64,000 nt of DNA, taken from Roridomyces roridus (lineage: Eukaryota; Basidiomycota; Agaricomycetes; Agaricales; Mycenaceae). The notes under the pieces are model-generated. The model saw only the letters and a program-made list of their open reading frames with translations, was not told the DNA's origin and made no database searches. How positions within the stretch are numbered: the stretch's first letter is position 1; each line of letters opens with the position of its first letter. The DNA is taken from NCBI GenBank assembly GCA_029378245.1, contig JARKIF010000042.1, positions 1 through 64,000 of the forward strand. Reading direction: 5' to 3'. Made by a program: the position numbers and the translations under genes. Positions 31,975-42,728 of the stretch are shown piece by piece.

Positions 31975-32075
31975 AAATACAACCTGGACACTCTGATTCA
32001 AAGACTTGAGCCACCGGCAGACGAATAATGCCTGACTCAGGGATGTCTGCGTCCGGACACGCCTCCAACGCATAC
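31975..32075 (-). pseudogene. 3' relic of a short F-box-like gene
   Basis: On the reverse strand, A-L-E-A-C-P-D-A-D and the DNA CGGTGGCTCAAGTCTTTGAA followed by GTGTCCAGGTTGTAT match the last 100 bases of the group IV genes (A-L-E-A-C-P-N-V-Q..R-W-L-K-S-L-N-R-S-V-Q-V-V-Y). The rest of that copy is gone. It sits just upstream of the intact copy at 30668-31489. Confidence 0.65.
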
Positions 32076-32223
32076 CATGTCTTGAGACTTTTCAAGCTTC
32101 GAGGTTGAGGACGATGGGTAGTTTGTGTAAAAAATCGGGAGCTAGTCCAATATTTGGACGACCTGAACTGAAATGAGCGCGGGCGAAAAAGGATTTCTGC
32201 GAAGGGTACTCACGGTATCATAT

Positions 32224-33519
32224 TCACTGTGGTCGACACAACCAATGGGCCATATATTCCTGCACATCCGCGGCATGTAAAAAGGTAAGATCCAAACCGC
32301 CATTCCGAAGTGTTTCGAGTCGCATTTGCGTGCTGCTATCTGGGTCCGAAAGTTCGCGCTCGAAGCATACTGTCGCCGCCTGAAGGACGCGGGGCTGCAT
32401 GTTCCACCGTGATTCCAGCATTTGGGCATACAGCTCGTGATCAAGCGATATTGTGCCTTCGAACGCGATGTGGAGGCGGGCCAATCGCGGTACCCGCACC
32501 AAGCCTTGGGTGGCAATCAAGAGTTGAATCAATGCACTCGAGATTCCGTCGGCGAGACGGTCGCTGAGGTGGTTGATTATGATGGCTAGCTCAGTGAGCT
32601 CGGGGCATGCCCGTAGAATCTTGCTCGCCAGAAAAGCATTCGGCCTGCGTCTCAGACCCAGTTTTCGGAGAGTGCTGGAAGAATCGGCCAGGAAATGTTC
32701 CAAAACGGGAAGGAAGTCGCACTCGTCGGACAGCAAATCGAGAGTGATTTGGTCGAGAAGAGGGGTTTTGAAATACGCTAGAGCCTCCACGTGCGAAACA
32801 TAAAGACATCGAAGGTGCGATAGTGGGATGACTCCGCACGTAAGTGCACTCCACTCCGGTTCGTCGGGAAACATGTTGATATGAGCTGTGACGAGAGACG
32901 AGCTCATGCGCAAAATTTCCGAATGAACGTCCCAGGGTGCATCGGCGTAATAATGAGTGAGCTGGTCTGTATGAGGGAGGAATTGGATATGGGCTGCAGT
33001 TGCCTCCAAAGGATAGTCGTAGTTGATAAAATTCGTTAGGATGAGGGACCACAATGTAGGTGTGGAGATAGCAACTGTTCTCCATCGACTGCAAATATGG
33101 GTCCAAACCCAAGGGCTATCCTCGATTTGGAATTTTTGTCGCTCGAACAACTCCGTGACGGTAGGGAGCGAAAACACGAAGATTTCGGCTAGTATCTCGG
33201 GTGGCATCCGTCTGAGCGGGGAGAGGATGGATTTGTGCACACGCTGATGGTCGAGCAGCTCGCTGCGATCCTTTTTCAGGCTGCGTAACCGCTCTTGCAA
33301 TCGCCAAATTTCCGCGTCAAGTGAGGCCAAGGACGCGTCAATCTCCGGCGCGAAGGACTGGATGAGGGGAATTTCTGCAGGCTCCGGAGGGTCGTTGGAG
33401 TAAATAAGAGCGTGCAGCCGAGTTCCCGGCGCTGCCGCGTTTTGTAGAGATTGAATGGTGGTGTTTATAGCGGAAGTTGACGACCAAGTGCCACACTGGG
33501 AGCATATTGAGGCGTCCAT
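32224..33519 (-). CDS. F-box domain protein, group I, with in-frame internal deletion
   Basis: 431 residues; the ATG follows a TTGTTAG acceptor on the reverse strand and gives M-D-A-S-I-C-S-Q-C-G. The coiled coil (D-A-E-I-W-R-L-Q-E-R-L-R-S-L) and the F-box (I-L-S-P-L-R-R-M-P-P-E-I-L-A-E-I-F) are intact. After L-E-A-T-A-A-H-I near 32985 the sequence jumps to Q-F-L-P-H-T-D-Q-L-T-H-Y-Y. Relatives 14224 and 23898 have about 105 more residues here, including the K-I-H-F, R-W-E-E-L and S-L-V-D-I-G-V-S-R-C blocks. The deletion keeps the frame and the rest is open to W-L-C-R-P-Q. It may still be expressed with a shorter substrate-binding surface. Confidence 0.8.
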   Translation of the reverse strand: MDASICSQCGTWSSTSAINTTIQSLQNAAAPGTRLHALIYSNDPPEPAEIPLIQSFAPEIDASLASLDAEIWRLQERLRSLKKDRSELLDHQRVHKSILSPLRRMPPEILAEIFVFSLPTVTELFERQKFQIEDSPWVWTHICSRWRTVAISTPTLWSLILTNFINYDYPLEATAAHIQFLPHTDQLTHYYADAPWDVHSEILRMSSSLVTAHINMFPDEPEWSALTCGVIPLSHLRCLYVSHVEALAYFKTPLLDQITLDLLSDECDFLPVLEHFLADSSSTLRKLGLRRRPNAFLASKILRACPELTELAIIINHLSDRLADGISSALIQLLIATQGLVRVPRLARLHIAFEGTISLDHELYAQMLESRWNMQPRVLQAATVCFERELSDPDSSTQMRLETLRNGGLDLTFLHAADVQEYMAHWLCRPQ

Positions 33520-33992
33520 CTAACAAGGATCAGTTGAACGCATTTCGGCGCGAGAGCAAGGAAATCCCTGACCGCGCTTCGTGGTGGTCAAGATCAAGAG
33601 GCAGCCAAATACGAGCAAAGCCATCAGCCGATCTTTGAACTCACCACCATCTTGCTGTCATAGGAGACGCCAGCGCCGCAAAAGCAGCCGAGACTCTGTG
33701 GAAAGACGATGCAAATTCACGGCGGGGATGACTTGTCAATTTCACGGAAACTCGGTGGAAACTGCCCGACGGTCCCTCCTCGGTCGCGGTTTGGACCGTG
33801 CCGTGTGGTCTACCCTGTCCTATCCGTGCTTCTTCGATTTGTATCTTCAAACGGCCGGTCTGCTATTTTCGTACCTGCTGGCGGCACACTCACGGTGTCG
33901 CACAGACAAAAAACGACGGCTTCTACTGACCGGTTTGCGGCTGCCAAATTCGTTAAATACCAGGGACGCGCATTCACCACTACGAGCCCAAA
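33520..33992. other. Head-to-head intergenic region
   Basis: This separates the F-box gene (reverse) from the peroxidase gene (forward) and holds the upstream regions of both. I see no gene. The interval just before 33993 (AAATACCAGGGACGCG) is likely the peroxidase 5' UTR. Confidence 0.4.
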
Positions 33993-36900
33993 ATGAAGTC
34001 GATTTCGCTCCTTCTTGCTCTGTATCTCTTCCAACCAGCTGCACTCGCTTACATCTGGCCCAACCCCCCAATTGACGGACTCGAAGACGCGTACACGATC
34101 TCGAGTGGTTTCGGAGCCCTCGGCATAGTGGACGACGTCACCCCCTGCACGCTCGGGCCCGCAGGATCTGGGCGCCAGACGAGCGCCGAATGGCTGAGAA
34201 CGTGGGTTTCTCGTCACATCCTAGTGCTCTTCTGACGAGTCTGAACTTAGTGCTTACCACGACATGGCGACATATGATTCTGCGACTGGACTCGGTGGGC
34301 TCGACGCTTCCATCGGATTCGAGACGAATAGACCGGAGAATATCGGCACTGCGTTCAATACGACCATGTCGTTTTTCAACGTCATACAGACCAACCATAT
34401 GTCGTGTGAGTGGTGATTTCTTCTGAAACCTACTTTGTACGCTGACGGACCTAGTTTCCGATATACTTGCTGTGGGGTACGCTTGAGCGGTCTCTTCAAG
34501 TGCCCAAGCTAATTATCTTCAAGCGTTATTCTGGCCATCAAGAACTGCGGTGGACCGAGCATCCCCTTCCGTCCTGGATGCATAGATGCCACAGAGGCGG
34601 GACCGTCGGGCGTTCCCCAGCCCACAGAAAGCCTGGAAACTCATATACATCAGTAAAACTACAGAAAGCACTTTGAGGACTTCGGACTCTGAACGAGGTC
34701 TTCGGACTTTGAGACTTGAACTTTGAAGAACTTTGGAGGACTTCGACTTGTCGAAGGTCTTCCGAGGGTGCCAAGCCCGAAATGGAAAAAGTTCCAAAGA
34801 TCAGAGTTCTCAAAGACCTCGCCACACACTGAAGTTGCACTATCTCTACCAAACTCCAATGATTCAGCAAGGCTGCCGACGATCTTCTAAGTCTCTCAGA
34901 GGCACCGAAGGAAGCAAAAATGGCGGGCGATGAGATACAGAGTAATGAAATTAGCGCGCAGACGGCACTACACTTGGAGCCTTATGGAATTGCGGCTGGT
35001 GCAAGGGTGAGGCTGGTCTGGGTGAGGGGAAGTGAGGGACTCGAGAGAAAATTTCGCTAAGTCCGAGCCCGAGTCTTGGCGGCATTCCGGTTGCGTTCGG
35101 ATCATCGGAACGATGACTATCATTGACTCACCTGGCGACGACATGGCGTGATTCGGCAATTCTTTTTCTTTCCTCCCACCATCTTCTCCCTCTCCCCTCC
35201 GCTCGCTATTGTTCTTCATCCCTCGCCTCAAGCCTGCTCTGCCCCGCCGTTAGGATTCATCTTGGATAGCCGTCACCTCCCGCCCCAACGAAGATCACGC
35301 TGCTCCCTCCGCTCCCTCGAGTATTCGCTCGCTCTCATGTACGGTGGCGGCCTCTTCACACTCTTGAATCCATGCCGGTATCCAGGGTTCCGAGCTGCTG
35401 TGACCATTCCGTCTCCCACTCTCGTCGTCGTTCGGCCCGCTCAAGCTTACGCCACCTTGAAAACTTCCCACCTGCCGCAACATAGATCGAAGCTGCCAAT
35501 AATATGAAGAATGAAGCAGAACAAATCACGAGCCATTCGGAAGACCCTCCCCATCTCTCTCGCTGCCCCTCCACGTCCCGTCAAACCTATCGCGGATCGA
35601 CCGTGCACTTACAGTTCCGTCCCTTCTTTCAATGCCTGATGTTCTTGTCGTCTTCTTTCCCAACCATCTATCTACTCTCCCTGCTCCATTCCGCAACTAC
35701 TCTTCACTCCTTCCATGTACACTTGGTGTAGATAGCATGTGTGTGTATGTAGCATTGAATTGATTCACATTCTATCATCTAATGTGTGCTCTTTCGGGTC
35801 TTTTGAAATCTCTCGGACAACTTTCCAAAGCCGACGACGACTTTGCAAAGTCCTCAAAGACCACGGCAGGTCTTTGGGTGGTAGGGTACACTACTCTGTG
35901 GAGACCTATGGACTTTCGGCTTGAACGGGTCTTTGAGGTCTTTGAGGACTTCCCGAAGTCCTCAAAGTCCTCAGAGTGCTTCTTGTAGTTTTACTGATGT
36001 AAGCGAGTTTGCAAGGCAGGGATTCAACGCCACGGAAATGATAGGTCTGCCTCAGAAAATATGACTCGTTCGTTCACTCACTCTGCCCAGGTCTCGTCGC
36101 CTGTGGTCATACCTTGGGTGGAGTTCATCAAGTCGATTTCCTGTCCATTGTCGCCAACGCCATCACTCCGGAAAATCAAGAGGGAGTAGTTCACTTTGAC
36201 GATACTTCTGGTGTGTACGACAACCACATGTGAGTCGAGTTTCTTCCATTTCATTCGATGTACTGAACGAGTTGCAGCGCGGTTCAATACTTCAACGGAT
36301 CCAGCGTTGACCCGCTGGTCATAAACTCCAATTCAGATGCAGCCATCTTCGGCTCAGACGGGAACCAGACGATGCGGGAATTTGCGCAGGATTCCGAGTT
36401 TTATATTTCACGATGCGGCGAGCTCCTCGAGCGGATGCTCAACACGGTGCCCTCGAGCGTCAAGCTGGGAGATGTCATCGAACCGTTGCCAGTCAAGCCC
36501 TACGACATGAACTTATTCTTCAATGCCACGGGAGGCCTGCAGTTCTCTGGATTCATCAGGGTATGCACTTCTCTCGCTTTCAAGAAGTATTCTGACCGGT
36601 TCTAGATATTCGGCACATCTGACGAAGCAGCTGCGGCGAATCCGCTCGATATGCCCGTACGGTACGTGGGTGTCGAAATGAATTCAATAGCCAATCGTTT
36701 CGAAACAGACTCGTCTGGCTGGACCGACACGGTGGATCTTCTACAAGTTATACAACGCCTGCCGTCTCCGCCGAGTTCATGGCAGCTACGAGTCTGTTCG
36801 GCAGTTTGCAATTCTTCCAGTTCGTTGACGTGGACATCGATCCTTCTTTGGGTATTTCCTCCTTCGTCGTGGAGTGGGCGTATGACCAGCAGAGTGCGCT

Positions 36901-37347
36901 CACCACGGCTAACAACGGCGGCGCTGGGTTCCCATACCAAGATGTCATTCTCTTCCAGACTAAGGGAAGCTGCCACGGTGCGGTCGACAAGAACTCGACT
37001 ATCAACGCTGTGGTGAGTACCTCCTTGAACAAAATTCTTATTATCAATACTCATCCCTTCAGATTCGGAACGACATGGGCACCGTCTCCGATGTATATGT
37101 GGACTACAGCTTCACGACGCCGCAACAAGGCACGCTAGCCTTCAAGCAAAATACGATCCGAGCATCGTTTGTGCACGCGGGCAACTCGACTTCCCCGTTC
37201 TACGACACCTACTCGGCGAGTTTTGTCATCAACGATGGGTTTCTCACCAGCGTGGACACGAACATCGTGACATTTGACCTCGTCGCAGTGGTTGGGGGCA
37301 AAACTTACTCGTCGCTTAATAATCCTCAGCTTTTCACCTCTTGCTAA
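33993..37347 (+). pseudogene. Secreted haem peroxidase (plant-peroxidase fold) interrupted by a transposon
   Basis: Exons: 33993-34201, 34251-34405, 34455-34476, 34524-34647, [element 34648-35999], 36002-36044, 36091-36229, 36278-36560, 36606-36661, 36709-37012, 37063-37347. Without the element and one TA they total 1620 nt (539 residues). The signal peptide is MKSISLLLALYLFQPAALAY. The distal haem site is R-T-A-Y-H-D with G-G-L-D-A-S-I downstream, and the proximal site is V-A-C-G-H-T-L-G-G-V-H-Q-V-D-F, the pattern of fungal PF00141 peroxidases. The insertion lies between T-E-S-L-E-T-H-I and S-E-F-A-R-Q-G-F, before the proximal His. No other lesion is seen, so disruption looks recent. Whether the element can be spliced out or excised is unknown. 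The substrate is unknown; tyrosine replaces the usual Trp/Phe next to the distal His. Confidence 0.85.
34648..35999 (-). mobile_element. Non-autonomous TIR DNA transposon, copy 2 (1352 bp)
   Basis: Same family as 27506-28926 but inverted. Its left end matches the right end of copy 1 and its right end matches the left end of copy 1, including the hairpin GAGGACTTCCCGAAGTCCTC at 35944-35963. The interior shares CT-rich and TCAATTCA..CTACA blocks with copy 1, with indels. It is flanked by TA on both sides (34646-34647 and 36000-36001). It disrupts an exon of the haem peroxidase gene. No transposase frame is recognised. Confidence 0.88.
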
Positions 37348-37379
37348 GGACTTTAATTGGGCTGTCGGGGTAGTTCATA

Positions 37380-37939
37380 CAGAGGGAAACCCCCATCCGG
37401 ACCATGCAGGAAAGATTGATTTATAGCACGAGCTTGAATGATGATGGAGCACTGTACTACCAGTGTCTGGTAGGTAGGGATATACCCTGTATTGTACATT
37501 TTTCCCGAGGCATGCAAGTGCCGCCTTCAGTCTGTAGCATCATACTCATCGAGTTTGATCAAACATCGGCAAAACCCACATCCGGACCAAATCAATGTTT
37601 TCAACGGCAACTGCGATATTTTCCAATGGGTAAAATGGTCAATTGGAGGCCCCTTGGGAGGTCTATATGTATATATATTTGCAGCCTAGCAGAGGCACTG
37701 TGTGCTCAGAAACAATGGCAATATTTTGATGCATTCACTCATTTCAGCGTTTCGGCACATGGAAAATGAATTGTATATATCTCTGTAATTTCACGGAGCC
37801 TCTGGCTGTAAATTTGGGAGTGAGGACCCCACTATGCTATCTAAAACCTGAAAAAAGATTGGCCCCATCGGAGGCCTTGAACCCATTCTATGGGCCTTGG
37901 TCCGGCAGAGGGTCCGGTCCGGATGGGGGTTTCCCTCTG
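37380..37939. mobile_element. TA-flanked MITE with 24-bp perfect TIRs (560 bp)
   Basis: The left end CAGAGGGAAACCCCCATCCG and four more bases are repeated exactly, inverted, at the right end. TA dinucleotides flank both ends (37378-37379 and 37940-37941), as for Tc1/mariner-type elements. The interior is non-coding with further partial copies of the ATCCGGACC motif. It lies 33 bp after the peroxidase stop codon and may contribute that gene's 3' UTR. Confidence 0.85.
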
Positions 37940-38121
37940 TACATCTTGATTCTTCACTGGGCGGTATATACATGCATCGGACATTTTGAACACTGTATAT
38001 TGTGGTGAATGGCATTCGAGCCATTGGCTCTCGTGTGTTCCTTGAATACGAGGGATGTGGTACTAGTGCATGCATTGATTCAATGAACAACTTGAAGAAG
38101 AGAAAGTCAACAGTACGACTA

Positions 38122-38970
38122 CTAGCAATACTCAATCTGGACACGGTAGCCACTCCAATCCAAAAGTTCCAGCCACCGACAATCCAATGGTGTGTCCACC
38201 TTCAGAACTTCCAGATTCGGACACATCTGCAACGCGCCCCTCACAATCGCCTCCTCCGCTCCCAGAAAAGTCAACTTCCGCACGGATGGCGCCCTCCAGG
38301 AATCAATCTTCTCTTCTACCCACGATGCACCCAGCTCGCTCATCAAACTCAAACTCGCATCTGCGGGCTCCGAGCTGACCGAAAACAGTATCTCTACCTC
38401 CGTAACTTGCTCGGGCAGTGAGTCGAGTATCCACAACGGCAGCGCCGAAGAATCCTGGTCTGCAAAGACGCACTCGATGCGCATATGATGCAGATTCGGG
38501 GCGACAGTGCTGTTCTCGCTGAGGTCGTTTAGCATGCCGATGACCCTGCCTGTCCAGGCGGAAAGCCTCGACTCGAGGCCGCTGTAGTCGCAAGTTTCGA
38601 CGACTTGCATGGTGATGGATTGCCAGGCGAGGTCGGGGTGTGTGGGATGCTCGTCTTTCCGAGGGGCTTTCGCCCAAACCAGGCTCATAAGCCTTTGGAA
38701 GATCGAAGGAGCCGGGGGCTGGGGTTTTGGCCTAGGTCTCCGAGACCACAGCTGCCGGCACAGGTAATAGAAATACGCAAACGATGGCATATGGACATCT
38801 CGCGAAGAGATGCGGTCGTATATTGCCGCCCACGTGGAGTTAACGAGGATGGAGGACTTCATGAATCTGAGGCGTTCTTGAGGAGAGAGAGGCATGCCCC
38901 AAAAGATGGCGATGATTTCCGTGACGAGCTCGGCGGGCAGTTGGGGCCTGGAGACGGCCGGTGCAGTCAT
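38122..38970 (-). CDS. Short F-box-like protein (group IV), diverged copy
   Basis: 282 residues, intronless. F-box-like N-terminus: L-P-A-E-L-V-T-E-I-I-A-I-F-W-G-M-P-L-S-P-Q-E-R-L-R-F-M-K-S-S-I-L-V-N-S-T-W-A-A-I-Y-D. It shares the order of blocks with 30668-31489 and 44598-45419 (P-S-I-F-Q-R-L, P-D-L-A-W-Q-S-I-T-M-Q-V-V, S-L-P-E-Q-V-T-E-V-E, W-R-A-P-S-V-R-K-L-T, R-W-L-E-L-L) but is clearly more diverged. The C-terminus is V-Q-I-E-Y-C. A GGA-repeat lies just upstream of the start (about 38990-39010). The role is inferred from the F-box-like helix only. Confidence 0.75.
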   Translation of the reverse strand: MTAPAVSRPQLPAELVTEIIAIFWGMPLSPQERLRFMKSSILVNSTWAAIYDRISSRDVHMPSFAYFYYLCRQLWSRRPRPKPQPPAPSIFQRLMSLVWAKAPRKDEHPTHPDLAWQSITMQVVETCDYSGLESRLSAWTGRVIGMLNDLSENSTVAPNLHHMRIECVFADQDSSALPLWILDSLPEQVTEVEILFSVSSEPADASLSLMSELGASWVEEKIDSWRAPSVRKLTFLGAEEAIVRGALQMCPNLEVLKVDTPLDCRWLELLDWSGYRVQIEYC

Positions 38971-39310
38971 TTCGGAGGAAGGTGCACCCTTGGAGGAGGA
39001 GGAGGAGGATGGTCAGCAAGGAGTGATATGTGGTACGATAATACGATTCATTCCCGACAGCGCATTCGTGCGCGAGAATGTCTCTGGAAACTCACCTGCT
39101 GAGCTAAAAGATAAACATTCAAGAGGACAAGAAAGGATTCGGGGAGTTGAGACACGAGAGAACGGGATGAAGGCGTCGGCTTTGAGGTAGATGAAAGTAG
39201 ACGGCAAGAAAGAATGTATCATGTGACCATAATAGCTGCAAACATCCATTAGTCGCAATAGGGGGTCGAAGCCTGGTTCAACTTGATACGAATACAAAAA
39301 CTATTTTCTC

Positions 39311-41549
39311 CTAATTTTTCCCGAAAAACTCTTCCGCGACAAACTCCCAAACGAGCTGCGGCCGATTAAAGTTGTCCTTCGTGAACTGGAACTTCTTCGT
39401 TGCCTCCTCGAACACATATTCCAAAATCCCATCCTGCTGATCAATGAACGGAATCGCATTCCTAAAGTTCATCGTAATATCCGCGTTGATGGGCAAGGGC
39501 TGCGGCGCCGCAGGGTCGTCCTGCAAGCCCGCGAGCTGGAGCTCAAAGAGCATTTCATCTAGATCGGTGACTTCGGAGCCCTTGACGCCGCCGTCGAATT
39601 GCGACATCGCAGCGGTAGCAGAGGGTGTACCGCCAAAGACGGCTGACCGGACGCCGTGTTTCTGGAAGATGTAAGAGCTGAAGATGGAGCACGTCGAGGC
39701 GCAGATGCTGTTTGCTACAAAGACCAAATCTTTGCCCTCGAACGGCGGGGAGGTGAAGTTGGTTACGCTGCTCGAGCCCGGACCAAAGTCGTCAAAGAAA
39801 TGTTTCGAAAAGGCGTCCTTGACACCGTTGACTGTCTGGGGAACGGGCGGGTCGAAGATCTGGGAGTTGTTTTTCAGCAAGACGTAATCTGCGCAGCAAG
39901 TAAGTTTCATAGAAAGAAAGGAAGTGGAGGAAACGCACTCAAATCCCGATAGTTTCCGAAGAAATACTCTGAATCCGTATCGTTCGTCGCCGCAGCGATG
40001 TCCGACTCCCTCTTAATCAAATCACTCTCCCTAAACACAGCAGGGAAGCCGGGGTACAGATCCAGCGGGAAAAGCGACCACATCGCAATCGCCCCGGCAA
40101 AAATGAATCCCCCGCGGTTGCCTGATTGGTCTATGAGGACGTGCTCGACACCAGCAGCTTTGAGCGCAGTGAGGCCGGTGAAGAGGGTGTCAGAAATGCC
40201 GTCAAAGTAGTCTTGTGCCGCAGTGTCGTCTTGCGGTTCGAACTGCTCCAGATAGACGACACCGACTTTGGGATGCTCGGCGAGTTGATAGACGTCGAGG
40301 GTGACAAAGTGGCCGAAGGATTTGACTGTCAAGATATCAACGATGAGCAAATTCAACGATTTGAGAGGACGCACGGTTCGGTGTAACGGCATTTCCGCTC
40401 GGAGCCGCTGGTGGTGCCACTGGTGCGCTCGCAGCGGCCTTCCGGATGGCAGCTTGGCTGCCGGCAGGGATTACAGCCTTCCTCCGCTGATTCAACGGAG
40501 TCCCCGACGCGCGCAGGTCGCGTTTGCGTTTCCTCGCAGCAGAATTGTCGTCCGTAACAAGACATGTCTCGGCAATGAACGACGCTGTCGTATTCCCACT
40601 CCCAACAAACGTCGCCGCCCAGGGGATCGTCAACGTCTCCTTCGACCCCTTGGGGGTTTGGAGCGTCACAGTAACGGAATCTGCGCCAGGCCACACCACG
40701 CGCTGTGCGAATCTGCCGACTTCCTGGGTATACAGCCCGGAGACTGTGTCTGCAGAGTAACGGCTCATGAGCCGCATATATCTCGGTTCCACCGTTTCGA
40801 ACGACCCGAATAGGCCGTCGGATATACTGGAACGTGTTGCGAGATCGACCAGGAATGAGCTCGCGTCGACGCCGTTGATCTCCAGAATGCGAGAGCCATC
40901 GAGAGGGCGTATGTTATTGACGCCGATGCTCTCAAAGAACGCTTCGAGCCCATCGCGTCCTTGTTCGGGGAAGTCGTAGTTGACGAGGAAGGTGGGGACC
41001 GCGGTTGCGTCGAATGGAGACGTCGCCAATGTGCCTATCGAAAACGGGAGGTTGAAACTGAAACCCTCGATGCACTCTGCAGTGTACACGGTGTGCCCAT
41101 CTGCTTCTCTGTTGTAAGCGTCCGCAATCTGTTCGGTGTGTCAATCGATCGCTACCAGTTGCAAGAAGATACTTGCCGCGAGGTTAAAGTCCCAGTCGGT
41201 TTTGAAGCCGGTGGTGGCGGTGGTTCTCTGAACAGTATCGAGGAGCGCACGGACATTGACGTCGTGGGGTATCAAAGGATTCGGGGAATGAAGGAACCAA
41301 TTCTCCAGGGAATAGTATTGCAACGATTTGATTGTCGAGTTGATAACCGCCATGCTACGCGCTTGGTCGAAGGGAACGTTGAGCTCGCATGCGTGTGCCA
41401 CCTTGCTCGTCACCCATGTGGACGCCGTCGCGAGGGTGCATGGATCGCTGCAAAGAGCACGTTAGACTCCATTCTGAGGCAGAGATCAGGAGAACTGACG
41501 CCGCACGCGCGAGGCCCACAGAAAGGGCTGTGAGGAGGAGAAGATACAT
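39311..41549 (-). CDS. Secreted peptidase S41 family protein
   Basis: Reverse-strand exons 41549-41500, 41447-41156, 41128-40375, 40325-39939 and 39888-39311 sum to 2061 nt (686 residues), all with GT..AG introns. Signal peptide MYLLLLTALSVGLARA. The mature part has the N-terminal W-V-T-S-K-V-A-H-A-C-E-L region and a long central domain (T-A-E-C-I-E-G-F-S-F-N-L-P, I-L-E-I-N-G-V-D-A). The S41 core follows: V-G-V-V-Y-L-E-Q-F, V-L-I-D-Q-S-G-N-R-G-G-F, and A-N-S-I-C-A-S-T-C-S-I-F-S-S-Y, where the nucleophile serine is expected in the C-A-S-T-C segment. This matches fungal secreted tail-specific-protease-like proteins. A basic patch (R-K-R-K-R-D-L-R) near residue 310 could be a processing site. 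The substrate is unknown. Confidence 0.85.
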
Positions 41550-41598
41550 CCTGCAGAAGAGGAATGCTGGCGTTATCTGTCTCCTCGGGTCGACGTCG

Positions 41599-41606
41599 TA
41601 TTTATA
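41599..41606 (-). promoter_or_regulatory. TATA box of the S41 peptidase gene
   Basis: TATAAATA on the reverse strand lies 50-57 nt upstream of the start codon at 41549, preceded by a CCAAT sequence (reverse strand, just upstream of the TATA run). Confidence 0.6.
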
Positions 41607-42728
41607 CCATTGGTATCAGGTGAGTTCCTTTTTCTCATGAGAAGGCCAACCGAGAAGATGGAACCGGGATTAGGGGAGCAAAGGCGCATCAAAACCAAGG
41701 ATCCTGACAATCTGCTGGCAGTCCGTAAGGCGAACGAGGCAATGGTTCCGGGAAGCGGATTGGTGGCCCGACTTCAGGAAGCTTTAGGAGCTTGTCATTT
41801 ACCGGGAAAGGTGACAAGGCCGATGATACGTCGTATGCAGCGGGGGCGTATGGAGAAAAGAATTTACACGAGTGGCAGGATGCGGGAGCCATCGACGTGT
41901 GCAATGTGGTGCAAGAACAAGAAGTCTGAAGAGTCGGGTCACCGCAACCGTGACGATCTAACTGTCCGTTGCAAAACCTGAGAGACTCAGACCAGAGTCT
42001 TCAAAGGCATCGCCAAAAAAAAAAAAAAAAAAAAATTGATGGAAGAAGTCGACTGAACAGCGGGCTTGACTCGCCGCGCGGAGGTCCGGCTGCCTCAGCC
42101 TGCCTGTGCGTCACGAGTGTTCGACTGGGACTCCAAGCTATTCTCTAGCCAGTTGAAGAGTAGAAAACAGATTCAGCAGAGGCCACTGCCTTGAGCCCTG
42201 TTGAGCCAGAGGACCGTGGTTGTTCAAGACAAGAGATCAGTCGGATCATCACAAAGCGATGTTGGACTTGTTTGTCACATGTTTGATCGTGGGAAGCCGC
42301 ACATGTGTGCCCGCCCGATAGAGCGAGTCGCATGGGCGGCGGTGCAGCGGAGACCCTAGCTTCAACCATTTTGTTTTCGTCTGTCGGCGCCGGGCGGTCA
42401 CAAATTACATAGTGACCATTAATACCGTTTGAAAGTGTTTCAAGTTTGTGGCTCAAATTGGGCTTTCACGGCTGGGGAGGGACTGAGATTGTTGGTGATC
42501 GAAGTCACAATGGGCAGGATAGTTTCAGCTCACTCAGACTCAGAGAGCACCCCCACAGAATAAGCAGCAGCAAATTTGAATAGATAGGGTTTGTGTACAT
42601 GTATGTACGCGTCTCTTGACCGTTACCACCATCAAGTGAATCGTCATCCTTCACAAGGCGTCCCAACTCGTCGAGGTAATGTTCTCAAGGAATCTAGAAG
42701 TACTATTCGCATGCTTATAGATCTCCAG
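41607..42728. other. Intergenic region with a poly(A) tract
   Basis: No gene is supported. A pure run of 21 A lies at 42015-42035. The downstream end is the leader of the F-box gene at 42729. Confidence 0.4.
42015..42035 (+). repeat. Homopolymer A tract (21 nt)
   Basis: A pure A run directly after a CATCGCC sequence. I could not find a flanking direct duplication that would mark a retroposed sequence. Confidence 0.9.

Noticed and set aside
42015..42035. Poly(A) tail of a retroposed gene
   Set aside because: No coding or repeat sequence precedes it and I found no flanking direct duplication; a simple homopolymer is enough to explain it.
42591..42728. Upstream start for the F-box gene at 42729
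   Set aside because: The extra 46 residues have no counterpart in relatives, and a splice acceptor ends exactly at 42728.
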